From positions 1 to 13,898 of the forward strand of contig SKYX01000246.1 of NCBI GenBank assembly GCA_007127655.1: a stretch of 13,898 nucleotides of DNA, in the 5' to 3' direction. Shown piece after piece: positions 1 to 6,926 of the stretch. A program made the translations under genes and the position numbers. Numbering within the stretch: position 1 is the stretch's first letter; every line of letters starts with the position of its first letter. The notes below the pieces were generated by a model. That model was not told the DNA's origin. It searched no databases and saw only the letters and a list, made by a program, of their open reading frames with translations. The DNA is from Desulfonatronum sp. (GTDB taxonomy: Bacteria > Desulfobacterota > Desulfovibrionia > Desulfovibrionales > Desulfonatronaceae).

Positions 1-327
1 GAAATCCAGGCTCAATTCCGGGTTCATCCCGCCCTGGAGCAGGATCTGTCGCCCGCCGAGCGCCATGGTTTCCCGGACCTTCTCGCCCAGTTCGTCCAAC
101 GCCAGAACATAGCCCTCGGCATGGCCCGGCGGTCGGAAGAAGGCGCAAAATCGGCATCCGGACACGCAGATGTTGGTGTAGTTGATGTTTCTGTCCACGA
201 TATACGTCACCAGCCTGTCGGGATGCATGGCCATCCGTCCGGCATGGGCCAGGGCCCCGATTTCGATGACGTTCAGATCGTTCCAGAGTCCCAGGGCTTC
301 CGCCGCGCTGATGCGTTGTTCCGACAT
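1..327 (-). CDS. mqnC: Cyclic dehypoxanthinyl futalosine synthase (radical SAM), 5' part only
   Basis: The first 109 residues are present; the gene continues beyond the left edge. MqnC is a cytoplasmic radical SAM enzyme that cyclises dehypoxanthine futalosine in the futalosine route to menaquinone. The segment YIVDRNINYTNICVSGCRFC (residues 42-61) carries the radical SAM CxxxCxxC cluster ligands C54, C58 and C61. It is followed by CAFFR and by the family-typical GYVL...ELGEKV and GGRQILLQGG (91-100). These match MqnC better than the related MqnE. The ATG at 327 has GGAG five bases upstream. The N-terminus (LWNDLNVIEIGALAHAGR) also fits the family. It is transcribed divergently from the gene at 454. 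Product assignment is from recalled family motifs; the C-terminal half cannot be checked here. Confidence 0.9.
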   Translation of the reverse strand, partial: MSEQRISAAEALGLWNDLNVIEIGALAHAGRMAMHPDRLVTYIVDRNINYTNICVSGCRFCAFFRPPGHAEGYVLALDELGEKVRETMALGGRQILLQGGMNPELSLDF

Positions 328-344
328 TTCAACTCCCGCCCTTG

Positions 345-362
345 TGTTGCCGATTCGCAACA
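345..362. promoter_or_regulatory. Small inverted repeat in the divergent mqnC / CoA-binding gap
   Basis: TGTTGC and GCAACA form 6-bp arms around a 6-base centre (CGATTC), 18 bases upstream of the mqnC start and inside the only divergent intergenic region on this side of the window. It could be an operator acting on either gene. No convincing -35/-10 pair was found: TTTACT (373) with TAGACC (396) is the best plus-strand candidate, and it is weak. A chance dyad remains possible. Confidence 0.25.
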
Positions 363-453
363 ACCGTAATTGTTTACTTGCCCAAAATCGTGGGGTAGAC
401 CTTTTTCGTTTCAACTCACTGCCCAGCGGCCTGTCCCTCAAAGGAGTTCTCAC

Positions 454-870
454 ATGCTCAATCTCGCTGAGCTAGCCGCCCGTCTGGCTCAGGTCAAGAC
501 CATCGCCGTGCTCGGGGCCAAGGACGTCCCCGGACGTCCCGTGGATCGGGTCGGCCGGTACCTGATCAACAGCGGTTTCACCATTTTCCCTGTTCACCCC
601 GTTCGCAAGGACGTCTGGGGATTGCCCACCTATGCCCACCTTCAGGACATTCCCGAACCCATCGACCTCGTGGATGTTTTTCGCGCTCCCCAGTTCTGTG
701 TGGATCATGCGCGGGAATGCCTGGAGCTGTCTCCTTTGCCCGGAATATTCTGGATGCAGACCGGCATAGCCAACCACGAAGCCCGGGAGTTGCTTCAGGC
801 GGCCGGCGTGCATGTGGTTGAGGACCTTTGTCTGATGATTGAACACCAACGCCTTGCAGTCCATGGATAA
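454..870 (+). CDS. CoA-binding domain protein (COG1832/YccU-like)
   Basis: A 138-residue, single-domain Rossmann-like protein. The N-terminus has the nucleotide-binding strand and turn TIAVLGAKDVPGRPVDRVG, then YLINSGFTIFPVHPV. The C-terminus has the family pattern PGIFWMQTGI...EARELLQAAGVHVVEDLCLMIEHQRL, corresponding to the conserved 'W.Q.G' and 'D.C...EH.R' positions of the YccU/COG1832 CoA-binding family. Members are cytoplasmic and mostly of unknown physiological role, with CoA or an acyl-CoA as presumed ligand. The ATG at 454 is chosen because AAGGAG lies 7 bases upstream and the family N-terminus starts there. An in-frame upstream extension to 370 has no family resemblance. The 3' end overlaps the next gene by 8 bases, so the two are probably co-translated. 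Confidence 0.85.
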   Translation: MLNLAELAARLAQVKTIAVLGAKDVPGRPVDRVGRYLINSGFTIFPVHPVRKDVWGLPTYAHLQDIPEPIDLVDVFRAPQFCVDHARECLELSPLPGIFWMQTGIANHEARELLQAAGVHVVEDLCLMIEHQRLAVHG

Positions 871-1324
871 TCCAAAGGAAAACGCCGCGTTCACCTGTCT
901 GCGCTGCGGCGGCTGCTGCCAGGGCGAGGGGGGCATCGTACTCACCCAAGCCGATGTGAACCGTCTTTGCGGCCACCTGGGCATGGAGCGCCCGGCCTTT
1001 GCCGCGGCCTACGTGGAGACGGTCAGCGGCAAGAACCGGTTGCGGACCGACGCCAAAGGATGGTGCATCTTCTTTGCCGAAGGCTGCACCGTGCATCCGG
1101 CCAAACCCACGATCTGCCGGGCCTGGCCTTTTTTTCGGGGCAACATGGTGGATGCGACCAGTTGGGAAATGGCCCAGGATGCCTGTCCGGGCATCAATCC
1201 CGAACCGGGTCATGCCGAATTCATCGCCCAGGGAGAGACGTATCTGAGAAGCCTGGAGGTGGAGCCGTTTTCGGACGTCGGCCCGAATGCCCTGCGCGGG
1301 AGGGATGCGCAAGACGCCTCCTGA
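863..1324 (+). CDS. YkgJ-family cysteine-cluster protein (putative zinc/iron-binding)
   Basis: A 153-residue protein with the YkgJ/UPF0153 signature: N-terminal CLRCGGCCQG (CxxCxxCC), then a central CIFF...C.VH..KP..CR.WPF block, and another Cys at ACPGI. The clustered cysteines are thought to chelate zinc or an Fe-S cluster; the biochemical role of the family is unknown. The start ATG at 863 lies inside the end of the CoA-binding gene (stop 868-870), which suggests translational coupling. A TTG at 839 would add eight residues but is poorly placed for a ribosome binding site. The last ~20 residues are variable. It is followed after 50 bases by the J-protein gene with no clear terminator between, so it may lead the same transcript. 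Family call is confident; function is open. Confidence 0.85.
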   Translation: MDNPKENAAFTCLRCGGCCQGEGGIVLTQADVNRLCGHLGMERPAFAAAYVETVSGKNRLRTDAKGWCIFFAEGCTVHPAKPTICRAWPFFRGNMVDATSWEMAQDACPGINPEPGHAEFIAQGETYLRSLEVEPFSDVGPNALRGRDAQDAS

Positions 1325-1374
1325 CCGCCCCTGGCCGCATGACCTGAAGTCATTCTTTCCGGACCGGTTCAGCC

Positions 1375-2193
1375 ATGTCCTTGAATAACAGCTACAAAAT
1401 TCTGGGTGTCTCGCCCAGCGCCCCCCTGGAAGACGTCAAAAAGGCCTTCCGCAAGCTGGCCTTTGCCTACCACCCGGACCTGCATCCGGACATGCCCGAC
1501 GCATCTCGCCGCTTTCAGGAACTGAACGAGGCCTACATCACGGTTTCCCGGCACCTGGAAACCCAATCCGGAGCCGCTGGTCAACCGCCTCCGGGACCGA
1601 AAAGCAGCCGTCCACAAGCCGGCGGCACACGACCCAAGGACGCCCAGGGAACGACCGGCGGCGCTTCGACGGGCACATCGGAAAGCGACTGGTTCTCCAG
1701 TTCCCGCTACGCCAAGACGGCCCACTCCCGTTATCGCCGCCAGGCGGCGTACCAGCGGGAGGATCTGCTTAAGGATTTGCTCAAGGACCCCTTTGCCCGC
1801 CAGGTCTATGAAGACATCTACAGTCAGGTCCGGGGAACGGGACGCGGGCGGACCGCGGCGTCCGCCGAGGAACACGTCAAGAAGGTGCTGCGCGTGGAAT
1901 GGGGGGATCGCAAGCTGGAGCTGGACTTCTCCCGAAGCTTCAAGGACCGCGTTGGAAGCTGGTTGCGCCGCCAACTGGACGACGAACAGACGGTTACCTT
2001 TCCCCGCCGCCAGCTTCTCCCCGGCAAACACGTCCGCATCCAGATTCAACAAGGCTGGCGCGGCCCCGCCACCACCCTGGACGTGGCCCTGCCGCCGGAC
2101 TTTATCCCGGGCCAACCCGTCCGCCTCAAGGGCAAAGGCCGCAAGATCGGCCCCTGGCAAGGCGACCTCTACCTGCGCATCCTGCCGAGGTAA
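1375..2193 (+). CDS. J-domain co-chaperone (DnaJ-like, no zinc finger)
   Basis: A 272-residue protein. The N-terminal J-domain (about 5-62) reads [20 protein letters not shown], then KLAFAYHPD with an intact HPD at 33-35 and [10 protein letters not shown]. It should stimulate the ATPase of an Hsp70. A Gly/Pro/Ser-rich linker (about 64-105) follows, then a basic helical stretch ([19 protein letters not shown]). The C-terminal part (about 204-272) resembles the last DnaJ C-terminal beta domain: [31 protein letters not shown] and GDLYLRILP. The Cys-rich zinc domain is absent, so it is not a class A DnaJ. The ATG at 1375 has no strong ribosome binding site; coupling from upstream is possible. The stop codon TAA is the first base triplet of a palindromic repeat, and the protein ends just after GDLYLRI, where relatives often continue a little. 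Its likely partner is the Hsp70 at 2874. Confidence 0.88.
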   Translation: MSLNNSYKILGVSPSAPLEDVKKAFRKLAFAYHPDLHPDMPDASRRFQELNEAYITVSRHLETQSGAAGQPPPGPKSSRPQAGGTRPKDAQGTTGGASTGTSESDWFSSSRYAKTAHSRYRRQAAYQREDLLKDLLKDPFARQVYEDIYSQVRGTGRGRTAASAEEHVKKVLRVEWGDRKLELDFSRSFKDRVGSWLRRQLDDEQTVTFPRRQLLPGKHVRIQIQQGWRGPATTLDVALPPDFIPGQPVRLKGKGRKIGPWQGDLYLRILPR

Positions 2194-2221
2194 GGGCCGA
2201 GTTTCAAACTCGCCCCCCTAC
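2191..2221. repeat. Dispersed REP-like palindrome, copy 1
   Basis: TAAGGGC, then the perfect palindrome CGAGTTTCAAACTCG (2198-2212), then C-run and CTAC. The outer GGG/CCC can extend the stem. The layout (TAAGGGC-stem-GCCCCTAC) is the same as the copy at 11566-11592 and related to the one at 7334-7360. TAA at 2191-2193 is the J-protein stop codon. A stem-loop here could also act as an mRNA 3'-end or processing structure between the J-protein and GrpE-like genes; there is no U-tract, so it is not a canonical terminator. Confidence 0.6.
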
Positions 2222-2249
2222 GCCTGACCGCGTTCGTGCCGTCCTCCAA

Positions 2250-2280
2250 CCGTGAACCCTGAACCGCTGAACCGTGAACC
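2250..2280. repeat. Short near-tandem TGAACC repeat
   Basis: Four TGAACC units start at 2253, 2260, 2268 and 2275 (spacing 7, 8, 7). AACCGTGAACC occurs at both ends of the block. It lies in the leader of the GrpE-like gene, ending 15 bases before its Shine-Dalgarno sequence. It could be a slippage-prone simple repeat or a binding-site array. No function is visible from sequence alone. Confidence 0.6.
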
Positions 2281-2295
2281 ACAAAACATCCATTT

Positions 2296-2302
2296 GGGAG
2301 GA
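2296..2302 (+). promoter_or_regulatory. Strong ribosome binding site that fixes a TTG start
   Basis: GGGAGGA lies 5 bases before the TTG at 2308. It is the best Shine-Dalgarno match in the area and supports TTG as the true start of the GrpE-like gene, since no suitable in-frame ATG follows near the N-terminus. Confidence 0.7.
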
Positions 2303-2307
2303 ACGAT

Positions 2308-2877
2308 TTGTTTTCCTTGTTCAAGAAAAAGCCCGACCCCTTGGAACCGATCCGCGCAGAACTCCAGGAGCATTTCTCCACGCTGGGTGAGCAACTCGGG
2401 GAGTCGCTGGAGCGGATCGACGAAGCACTGCGCAAGACGGCCACCCAGGTTCGCCGCCAGGGGGTGGCCCAGGACATGGTCCGGGAATCCCAGGAGCAAA
2501 AGTTGGATGCGGTTTACGCCCTGCTTGCCGAACGCCAGGACAGTGGGCAGCAAGAACTTTTGGCCTTTGCCGAGGCGTTTGCTCGCTACATCGCGCACCA
2601 GGACGGCAACGACGAGTCCCTGCGCCAAGCTGAAAACAAGTTCAGCGTGTTCCTGGAGTCCCAGGGCATTGAAATTATCTGGGACTTGCATGAGACGTTT
2701 GACGACGCCCGGCATCAAGCCTGCGACACCCGCGACGATCCGGCCTTTCCGGACGCAACCGTCCTGGATGTGGTCCGGCCCGGTTTCCTGATTTACGGCC
2801 AGCCCAACCCCCCTGCCCTGGTTGTGGTCAACAAGCGCACCTCTCATCTCAGCATCCTTCACGGAGAAGATTCATGA
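2308..2877 (+). CDS. Diverged GrpE-like nucleotide exchange factor
   Basis: A 189-residue acidic cytoplasmic protein, about GrpE length. Residues 10-60 are charged and heptad-like (PIRAELQEHFSTLGEQLGES...), as expected for GrpE's long dimerising helix. The C-terminal part (about 120-176) follows the GrpE beta domain: QGIEIIWDLHETFDDARHQA for the 'G...I...G..FDP..H.A' block, then PDATVLDVVRPGFLIYG and PPALVVVNK for 'P.GTVV.VL..GY...GR.LRPA.V.V'. The middle is poorly conserved. GrpE releases ADP from Hsp70. Start is TTG with a GGGAGGA ribosome binding site. Its stop overlaps the Hsp70 start as ATGA (2874-2877), so the two proteins are probably made in coupled amounts. The call rests on a C-terminal resemblance read by eye plus context; it may have a different nucleotide-exchange or adaptor role. 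Confidence 0.7.
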   Translation: MFSLFKKKPDPLEPIRAELQEHFSTLGEQLGESLERIDEALRKTATQVRRQGVAQDMVRESQEQKLDAVYALLAERQDSGQQELLAFAEAFARYIAHQDGNDESLRQAENKFSVFLESQGIEIIWDLHETFDDARHQACDTRDDPAFPDATVLDVVRPGFLIYGQPNPPALVVVNKRTSHLSILHGEDS

Positions 2878-4622
2878 CTTCCATTTTCGGCATTGATCTC
2901 GGGACCACCAACTCCTGCATCAGCCTGCTTCGGGACGGCAAGCCCGAAGTCATCCTGGTGGACGGGTCCCCCATCGTCCCCTCGGTGGTCAGCTTTGAGG
3001 GCGATTCGGTTATAGTCGGCCAACGCGCCCGGAACCGCGCCCTGCTGTATCCGGAGCAGACCATCGCCTCGGTCAAGCGGCGCATGGGCGACCCAGACCC
3101 CGTTGAAATCGCGGGGAAATCTTACTCTCCGGAGCAGATTTCAGCCCATATTCTGACCTATCTCAAGGAGCAGGCTGAAAGTCGGTTGAGTGAAGAGGTG
3201 AAGAACGTGGTGATCACCGTGCCGGCCTATTTTTCCGACGCCCAGCGCCGGGCCACGCGCGCGGCGGGCGAACTGGCCGGGTTGAAGGTGGAGCGGATCA
3301 TCAACGAGCCCAGCGCGGCGGCCCTGTTCTACAACCATCTCCAGTTGGACGAACCGGCCGGCAACGGCGAGCAGTTGGCCCTGGTCTACGACCTGGGCGG
3401 CGGGACCTTCGACGTGTCGGTCCTGCGCATCGGCGAGATCACGGAAGTGCTGGCCAGTACGGGCAACACCCGCTTGGGCGGCGACGATTTCGACCAGAAA
3501 ATCCTGGAGTTTTGCGTCGACCATATCAAGACCAAACACCATCTCGACCCCCGCCCCCACCGTCCGGCCATGGCCCGGCTCCTGGCCGCGGCCGAACAGG
3601 CCAAGATCGGCCTGTCCTCGGCGCCCTACGTCCGGATCGAGGAAGCCCTGCTGTCGGTGGGTGGCGACAAGACCATCGACATCAGTCTGGAGCTGTCCCG
3701 GGATCGGTTCGAGGACATGATCCAGGACTACCTGGATGCCACCCGGGACGAGGTGAACAAGGCCCTGGGCGAGGCCAATTTGCGTGCCGCGGACATCCAC
3801 CAGGTCCTGCTGGTGGGCGGCTGCACCCGGATTCCGGGGGTGATCCGGCTGATGGACGAGATGTTCGGCCCGTCCCGCAAGCCTCCGGTGGATCCGGACC
3901 TGTGCGTGGCCAAAGGGGCGGCCATTCAGGGCGGAATCATCACCGGGCAGTCCTGCGAACACGTTTTTATCGACGTCACGGCTCATTCACTGGGCACGGC
4001 GGCGTTGACCGGAGAGTTCGATCGTCAACTGCGAGTGGTCCCAATCATCCCCCGGAACACCCAGGTTCCAGTGCGGCGGTCCGAGTTGTTCTACACCGTT
4101 GCTCCGGAACAGGACGCAGTAAATGTCACGGTCTACCAGGGCGAATCCCAGGAGCCCGACGAATGCGAGCTGATCGGCAAGATCGGCCTGCGCCTGGTCC
4201 CGGCTCCGGCCAACAGCCCGATTCTCATTGAGTATGCCTACGACCTGGACGGCATCATTCACGTCCGCGTGGAACAGAAGGGCTACAGCAAGATGAAAGA
4301 GGCAAACCTGGATTCCCGGCGACGGGGGCAGCAGTTCGGGGACGTGCTGGAAGACGAGATTATCGACCTGGATCTGGATGACCAGAACGACGACGGCGAT
4401 GAGCCCGACGACGCGGAAACGTCTCCGCAGCTCTTGAACTATATTCTGCAAAAAGCCCGCAATGCCTTGGAGCAACTGCGAAACGACGGCAACACCGAGG
4501 CGGGCGATCTGCTGAAGTTGATCACGGCCTATGAACGGGCCCTGGAGGACGAGGACGACGATGCCGTGGAAGAGGCTGAAGAACGGTTGTTGGACTTTCT
4601 GGATGAACTGAAGGCGGGTTGA
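2874..4622 (+). CDS. Specialised Hsp70 chaperone (short DnaK-like)
   Basis: A 582-residue Hsp70, about 50 residues shorter than typical DnaK. The ATPase domain is complete: phosphate-1 loop GIDLGTTNS (6-14), NEPSAAAL (144-151), phosphate-2 DLGGGTFDVSVL (173-184) and adenosine motif VLLVGGCTRIPGV (311-323). The interdomain linker and start of the substrate domain read VFIDVTAHSLG (364-374), where DnaK has LLLDVTPLSLG, so the usual proline is replaced. The beta substrate-binding domain (about 375-470) is recognisable (RNTQVPVRRSELFYT, VYQGE, GIIHVRVEQKG). The lid is short and contains a very acidic stretch (491-515), and the C-terminus ends in AG without a DnaK-like tail. It is coupled by ATGA to the GrpE-like gene and lies downstream of a J-protein gene, suggesting a self-contained chaperone set. 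A housekeeping DnaK role is unlikely. Confidence 0.92.
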   Translation: MTSIFGIDLGTTNSCISLLRDGKPEVILVDGSPIVPSVVSFEGDSVIVGQRARNRALLYPEQTIASVKRRMGDPDPVEIAGKSYSPEQISAHILTYLKEQAESRLSEEVKNVVITVPAYFSDAQRRATRAAGELAGLKVERIINEPSAAALFYNHLQLDEPAGNGEQLALVYDLGGGTFDVSVLRIGEITEVLASTGNTRLGGDDFDQKILEFCVDHIKTKHHLDPRPHRPAMARLLAAAEQAKIGLSSAPYVRIEEALLSVGGDKTIDISLELSRDRFEDMIQDYLDATRDEVNKALGEANLRAADIHQVLLVGGCTRIPGVIRLMDEMFGPSRKPPVDPDLCVAKGAAIQGGIITGQSCEHVFIDVTAHSLGTAALTGEFDRQLRVVPIIPRNTQVPVRRSELFYTVAPEQDAVNVTVYQGESQEPDECELIGKIGLRLVPAPANSPILIEYAYDLDGIIHVRVEQKGYSKMKEANLDSRRRGQQFGDVLEDEIIDLDLDDQNDDGDEPDDAETSPQLLNYILQKARNALEQLRNDGNTEAGDLLKLITAYERALEDEDDDAVEEAEERLLDFLDELKAG

Positions 4623-4641
4623 CGTTCAAGGCGGGAGAGAT

Positions 4642-6759
4642 ATGGCAAAAAAACGGACCAAGCCGTCCAGGAAAGGCAAAAAGCAAAAGCACGCTCAGCA
4701 GTCCAGACCGGAATCCAAGCTGCGCCATTATTGGCAGGAGGGGAAATGGGACGGATTCGTGGCCTTATATCTGCGCCGCTATGCCGAACCGCTGCCTCAG
4801 GACCTCCACGACCGCTGGGGGGACGCAGTATTCAACCTGCTGGTGCAAACGCTGTTCGTGGACCGGACCCCGAACATGCTGCCGTCCCTGTTCGAAATGC
4901 TGCGGTCAGGACCTGTATTGCCCGGGGATGTCCAGGCCTGTCTGGATCTGACAGCACTCTACCACCGCTTCCTGGATTCCGATGTTTCATCGATCGAGTT
5001 AGAGGCCGTTCCAGCGGACCTGCCCGCGCCCTTTGACACCCTGCGCACCGCGATGATCGAGGCCCGGGAAGCCGTCCTCCGGGACGCCCGAGAAGTCGCT
5101 GAGCGGGGTTTGCCCAAAAGAGCAGCGGATCAGGGCACCAAAGCGCTCAAGGGATTTGTGCAGAGTTGCGACAAACTGCGCGAGGCCGGGTTTCAACCCA
5201 AGACCATCAGCACATACAAGACGCTGGAGAAGCATGCCAAGGCCTTGTCTCCCCCGCTTGTGGCCGCGGGTAAACGTAACATTGCCGTGGACCTGCAAAT
5301 CCTGGTCGGGATCTGCAAACACCTCTTTGAGCTGCAACGCGAGGGGGAGTCGGCCACGGCGTTGCGTATCCTGGGGATGCTCACCCACAACAAATTCACC
5401 TTCACCGACCATCCCGCCTTGCACGGCCTGGTCGACATGCTCCTGGATCAGGCCGGCAGATCATTTGCTCCAGGGATCCGGACGGAACTCCGGCGGTCGC
5501 TGCGCCTGCTGTATCCGTCCAGGCTCGATCCAGCCGCGCGGGCCACTCCCCGGTATCAGGCGATCCAGGCCGCCTTCTTGGACTATATCTCCTCACATGG
5601 AGTACAGCGGAGTCTGGTACTGCACCAAACCTGCGTCCGGCTGCTGCGGGCCGACGTCTGGTCGATCCGGGAGCGCTACGTCCTGGCGGCGCTGGGCATC
5701 AAGGCCCTGGAGGATTTCGCGGCGGGGAGAAGCCCTTCGCCCTTCGGGGAGGATGATTCCGAGATGGACGATGTGCGGACGAACATCGCGGCCTGGCTCC
5801 GCGACATGGTCGACATCCAGGAGCGGTTGGGAACCCAGGCCCAGGCTGGGAGGCTCCCTTTTACTCTTTGGGATGGGTTGGTGAGAACAGCCCCATTTGA
5901 CTTTCTCGAAAGACAAGTCCGTTACTTGCGCGAACTTGCTTCTCCACCGCGGTTTCCGGATATCAGCCTGCTCCATCTCGCGGAACTGGCCGATGATGTC
6001 TTTCCGGACAAACAGGCCAAAGCGCTCATGAACAAATTGGCCGGCGACCGGATTCAGCAGGCCATGGCCCTGAGTGAAAAGGACTGTGACCATCTCGTTG
6101 GAGGTTTGGACTTTTCAGAGGCCGCCGAGGAAGCCCTGGAGGTTTGGCGGCCGTATTTGGAGGCCCCTTCCTGGGCGCGGCTCCTGGATGCCGCGGCAAC
6201 GGCCATCGTTGATAGCACCATCAATATGGAGTCCGCCAATCCGTTCTTTCGGATGTTTTTGGGGGGCAGGCCCGATGAGGATCTTCTGCGCTACATGGCG
6301 GATAATCTGCCCGATACCGCCCCGCTTTCCGGCTTTTTCCGCATGACCAGCCAAACCGGCTTCGATGTCCTGCCCAGGAGCAAAAAACAGGCGGCAGCTT
6401 TTTTTACGGGCTTCCCGCCGCCGGGTCTGGCGGTCAAGTTGCTCTTATGGATGCTGTCCTGGCGAGGAGGGTCGGTGGTCAGCAGACAATTCCTGCTGGA
6501 CGTGATTTTCCGCATTCCGGAGGAGCTTACCCGCCGGAACGAATGGCTGCAGGTCGTCACTGAACTGGAACACTTCGGACGCAAGCAGTTGTTCCCCGAC
6601 CTGTTGGCCCTCTGGAGCGAACGAGGCTGGGTCGCCGACCCTCCCAACGCGGACTTCAAGGAGGCGCTGGGCCTCGTCCAAAAGGCCTTGCTTCCCAAAG
6701 CCACTCCAAAGCTCAAACGACAAGCCATCCAGCGTAAAAAGCAGCGAACCCTTTTCTAG
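4642..6759 (+). CDS. 705-residue protein of unknown family, linked to the Hsp70 gene
   Basis: I do not recognise the family. The product is 705 residues, soluble, with no signal peptide or clear membrane segment. Both ends are strongly basic: the first ~25 residues are Lys/Arg/Gln-rich (MAKKRTKPSRKGKKQKHAQQ) and the last ~18 read KATPKLKRQAIQRKKQRTLF. Between them it looks almost entirely alpha-helical with many Leu/Ala/Arg-rich helices, as in a helical-repeat scaffold; no enzymatic motif was found. Cysteines are few and scattered. The ATG at 4642 follows the Hsp70 stop by 19 bases and has GGGAG four bases upstream, so it is probably in the Hsp70 operon and may be a client, adaptor or scaffold (inference). 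The stop TAG is part of the CTAG end of the element at 6756, so the present C-terminus may have been set by that insertion. Confidence 0.8.
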   Translation: MAKKRTKPSRKGKKQKHAQQSRPESKLRHYWQEGKWDGFVALYLRRYAEPLPQDLHDRWGDAVFNLLVQTLFVDRTPNMLPSLFEMLRSGPVLPGDVQACLDLTALYHRFLDSDVSSIELEAVPADLPAPFDTLRTAMIEAREAVLRDAREVAERGLPKRAADQGTKALKGFVQSCDKLREAGFQPKTISTYKTLEKHAKALSPPLVAAGKRNIAVDLQILVGICKHLFELQREGESATALRILGMLTHNKFTFTDHPALHGLVDMLLDQAGRSFAPGIRTELRRSLRLLYPSRLDPAARATPRYQAIQAAFLDYISSHGVQRSLVLHQTCVRLLRADVWSIRERYVLAALGIKALEDFAAGRSPSPFGEDDSEMDDVRTNIAAWLRDMVDIQERLGTQAQAGRLPFTLWDGLVRTAPFDFLERQVRYLRELASPPRFPDISLLHLAELADDVFPDKQAKALMNKLAGDRIQQAMALSEKDCDHLVGGLDFSEAAEEALEVWRPYLEAPSWARLLDAAATAIVDSTINMESANPFFRMFLGGRPDEDLLRYMADNLPDTAPLSGFFRMTSQTGFDVLPRSKKQAAAFFTGFPPPGLAVKLLLWMLSWRGGSVVSRQFLLDVIFRIPEELTRRNEWLQVVTELEHFGRKQLFPDLLALWSERGWVADPPNADFKEALGLVQKALLPKATPKLKRQAIQRKKQRTLF

Positions 6760-6914
6760 CAGTCCGTTGAAAAATCCCCAATTGCTGCGTCGCCGCAAAA
6801 AGTTAAAACTCTCACGTATCAGTAAATACGCCTCGACCTAGAACTTTTTTGGCTCCTTGCACTTGGGGTTTTTGAACGCACTGCCGGAAAAGGACTTTTT
6901 CAACACTCAGCTAG
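6756..6914. mobile_element. MITE-like folded intergenic element with CTAG ends
   Basis: A 159-bp non-coding unit bounded by CTAG (6756-6759 and 6911-6914). Its left end, CAGTCCGTTGAAAAATCCCC (6760-6779), is mirrored twice on the right: by the inner arm GGGGTTTTTGAACGCACTG (6865-6883) and by the outer arm GGACTTTTTCAACACTCAG (6892-6910). The interior also pairs: GCAAAAAGTT...CGTAT (6796-6820) with ATACG...GAACTTTTTTGGC (6826-6853). The whole element can thus fold into a long imperfect hairpin. It has no ORF. The form resembles MITE- or REP-type elements I recall from proteobacterial genomes; mobilisation by a transposase in trans is inferred. It supplies the stop codon of the preceding gene and its right edge overlaps the ribosome binding site of the following one. 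Confidence 0.65.
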
Positions 6915-6926
6915 TGAGACATGCCC

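Noticed and set aside
578..1312. Long minus-strand open frame opposite the CoA-binding and YkgJ genes
   Set aside because: The composition is that of an antisense shadow in GC-rich DNA, with no family resemblance; the opposite strand has clear motifs.
1339..1353. Hairpin ATGAC-CTGAA-GTCAT before the J-protein gene
   Set aside because: The stem is only 5 bp with a poor T-run, which is too weak to call a terminator.
1369..2160. 263-codon minus-strand open frame opposite the J-protein gene
   Set aside because: The plus strand carries the J-domain with HPD; the minus frame has no support.
3141..3986. 281-codon minus-strand open frame inside the Hsp70 gene
   Set aside because: It lies entirely opposite an unambiguous ATPase domain, and its sequence (Gly/Arg/Val/Gln-rich) has no recognisable motif.
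2874..4622. Naming the Hsp70 gene dnaK and its neighbour grpE
   Set aside because: The linker, lid and tail differ from housekeeping DnaK and the exchange factor is strongly diverged, so the symbols would mislead.
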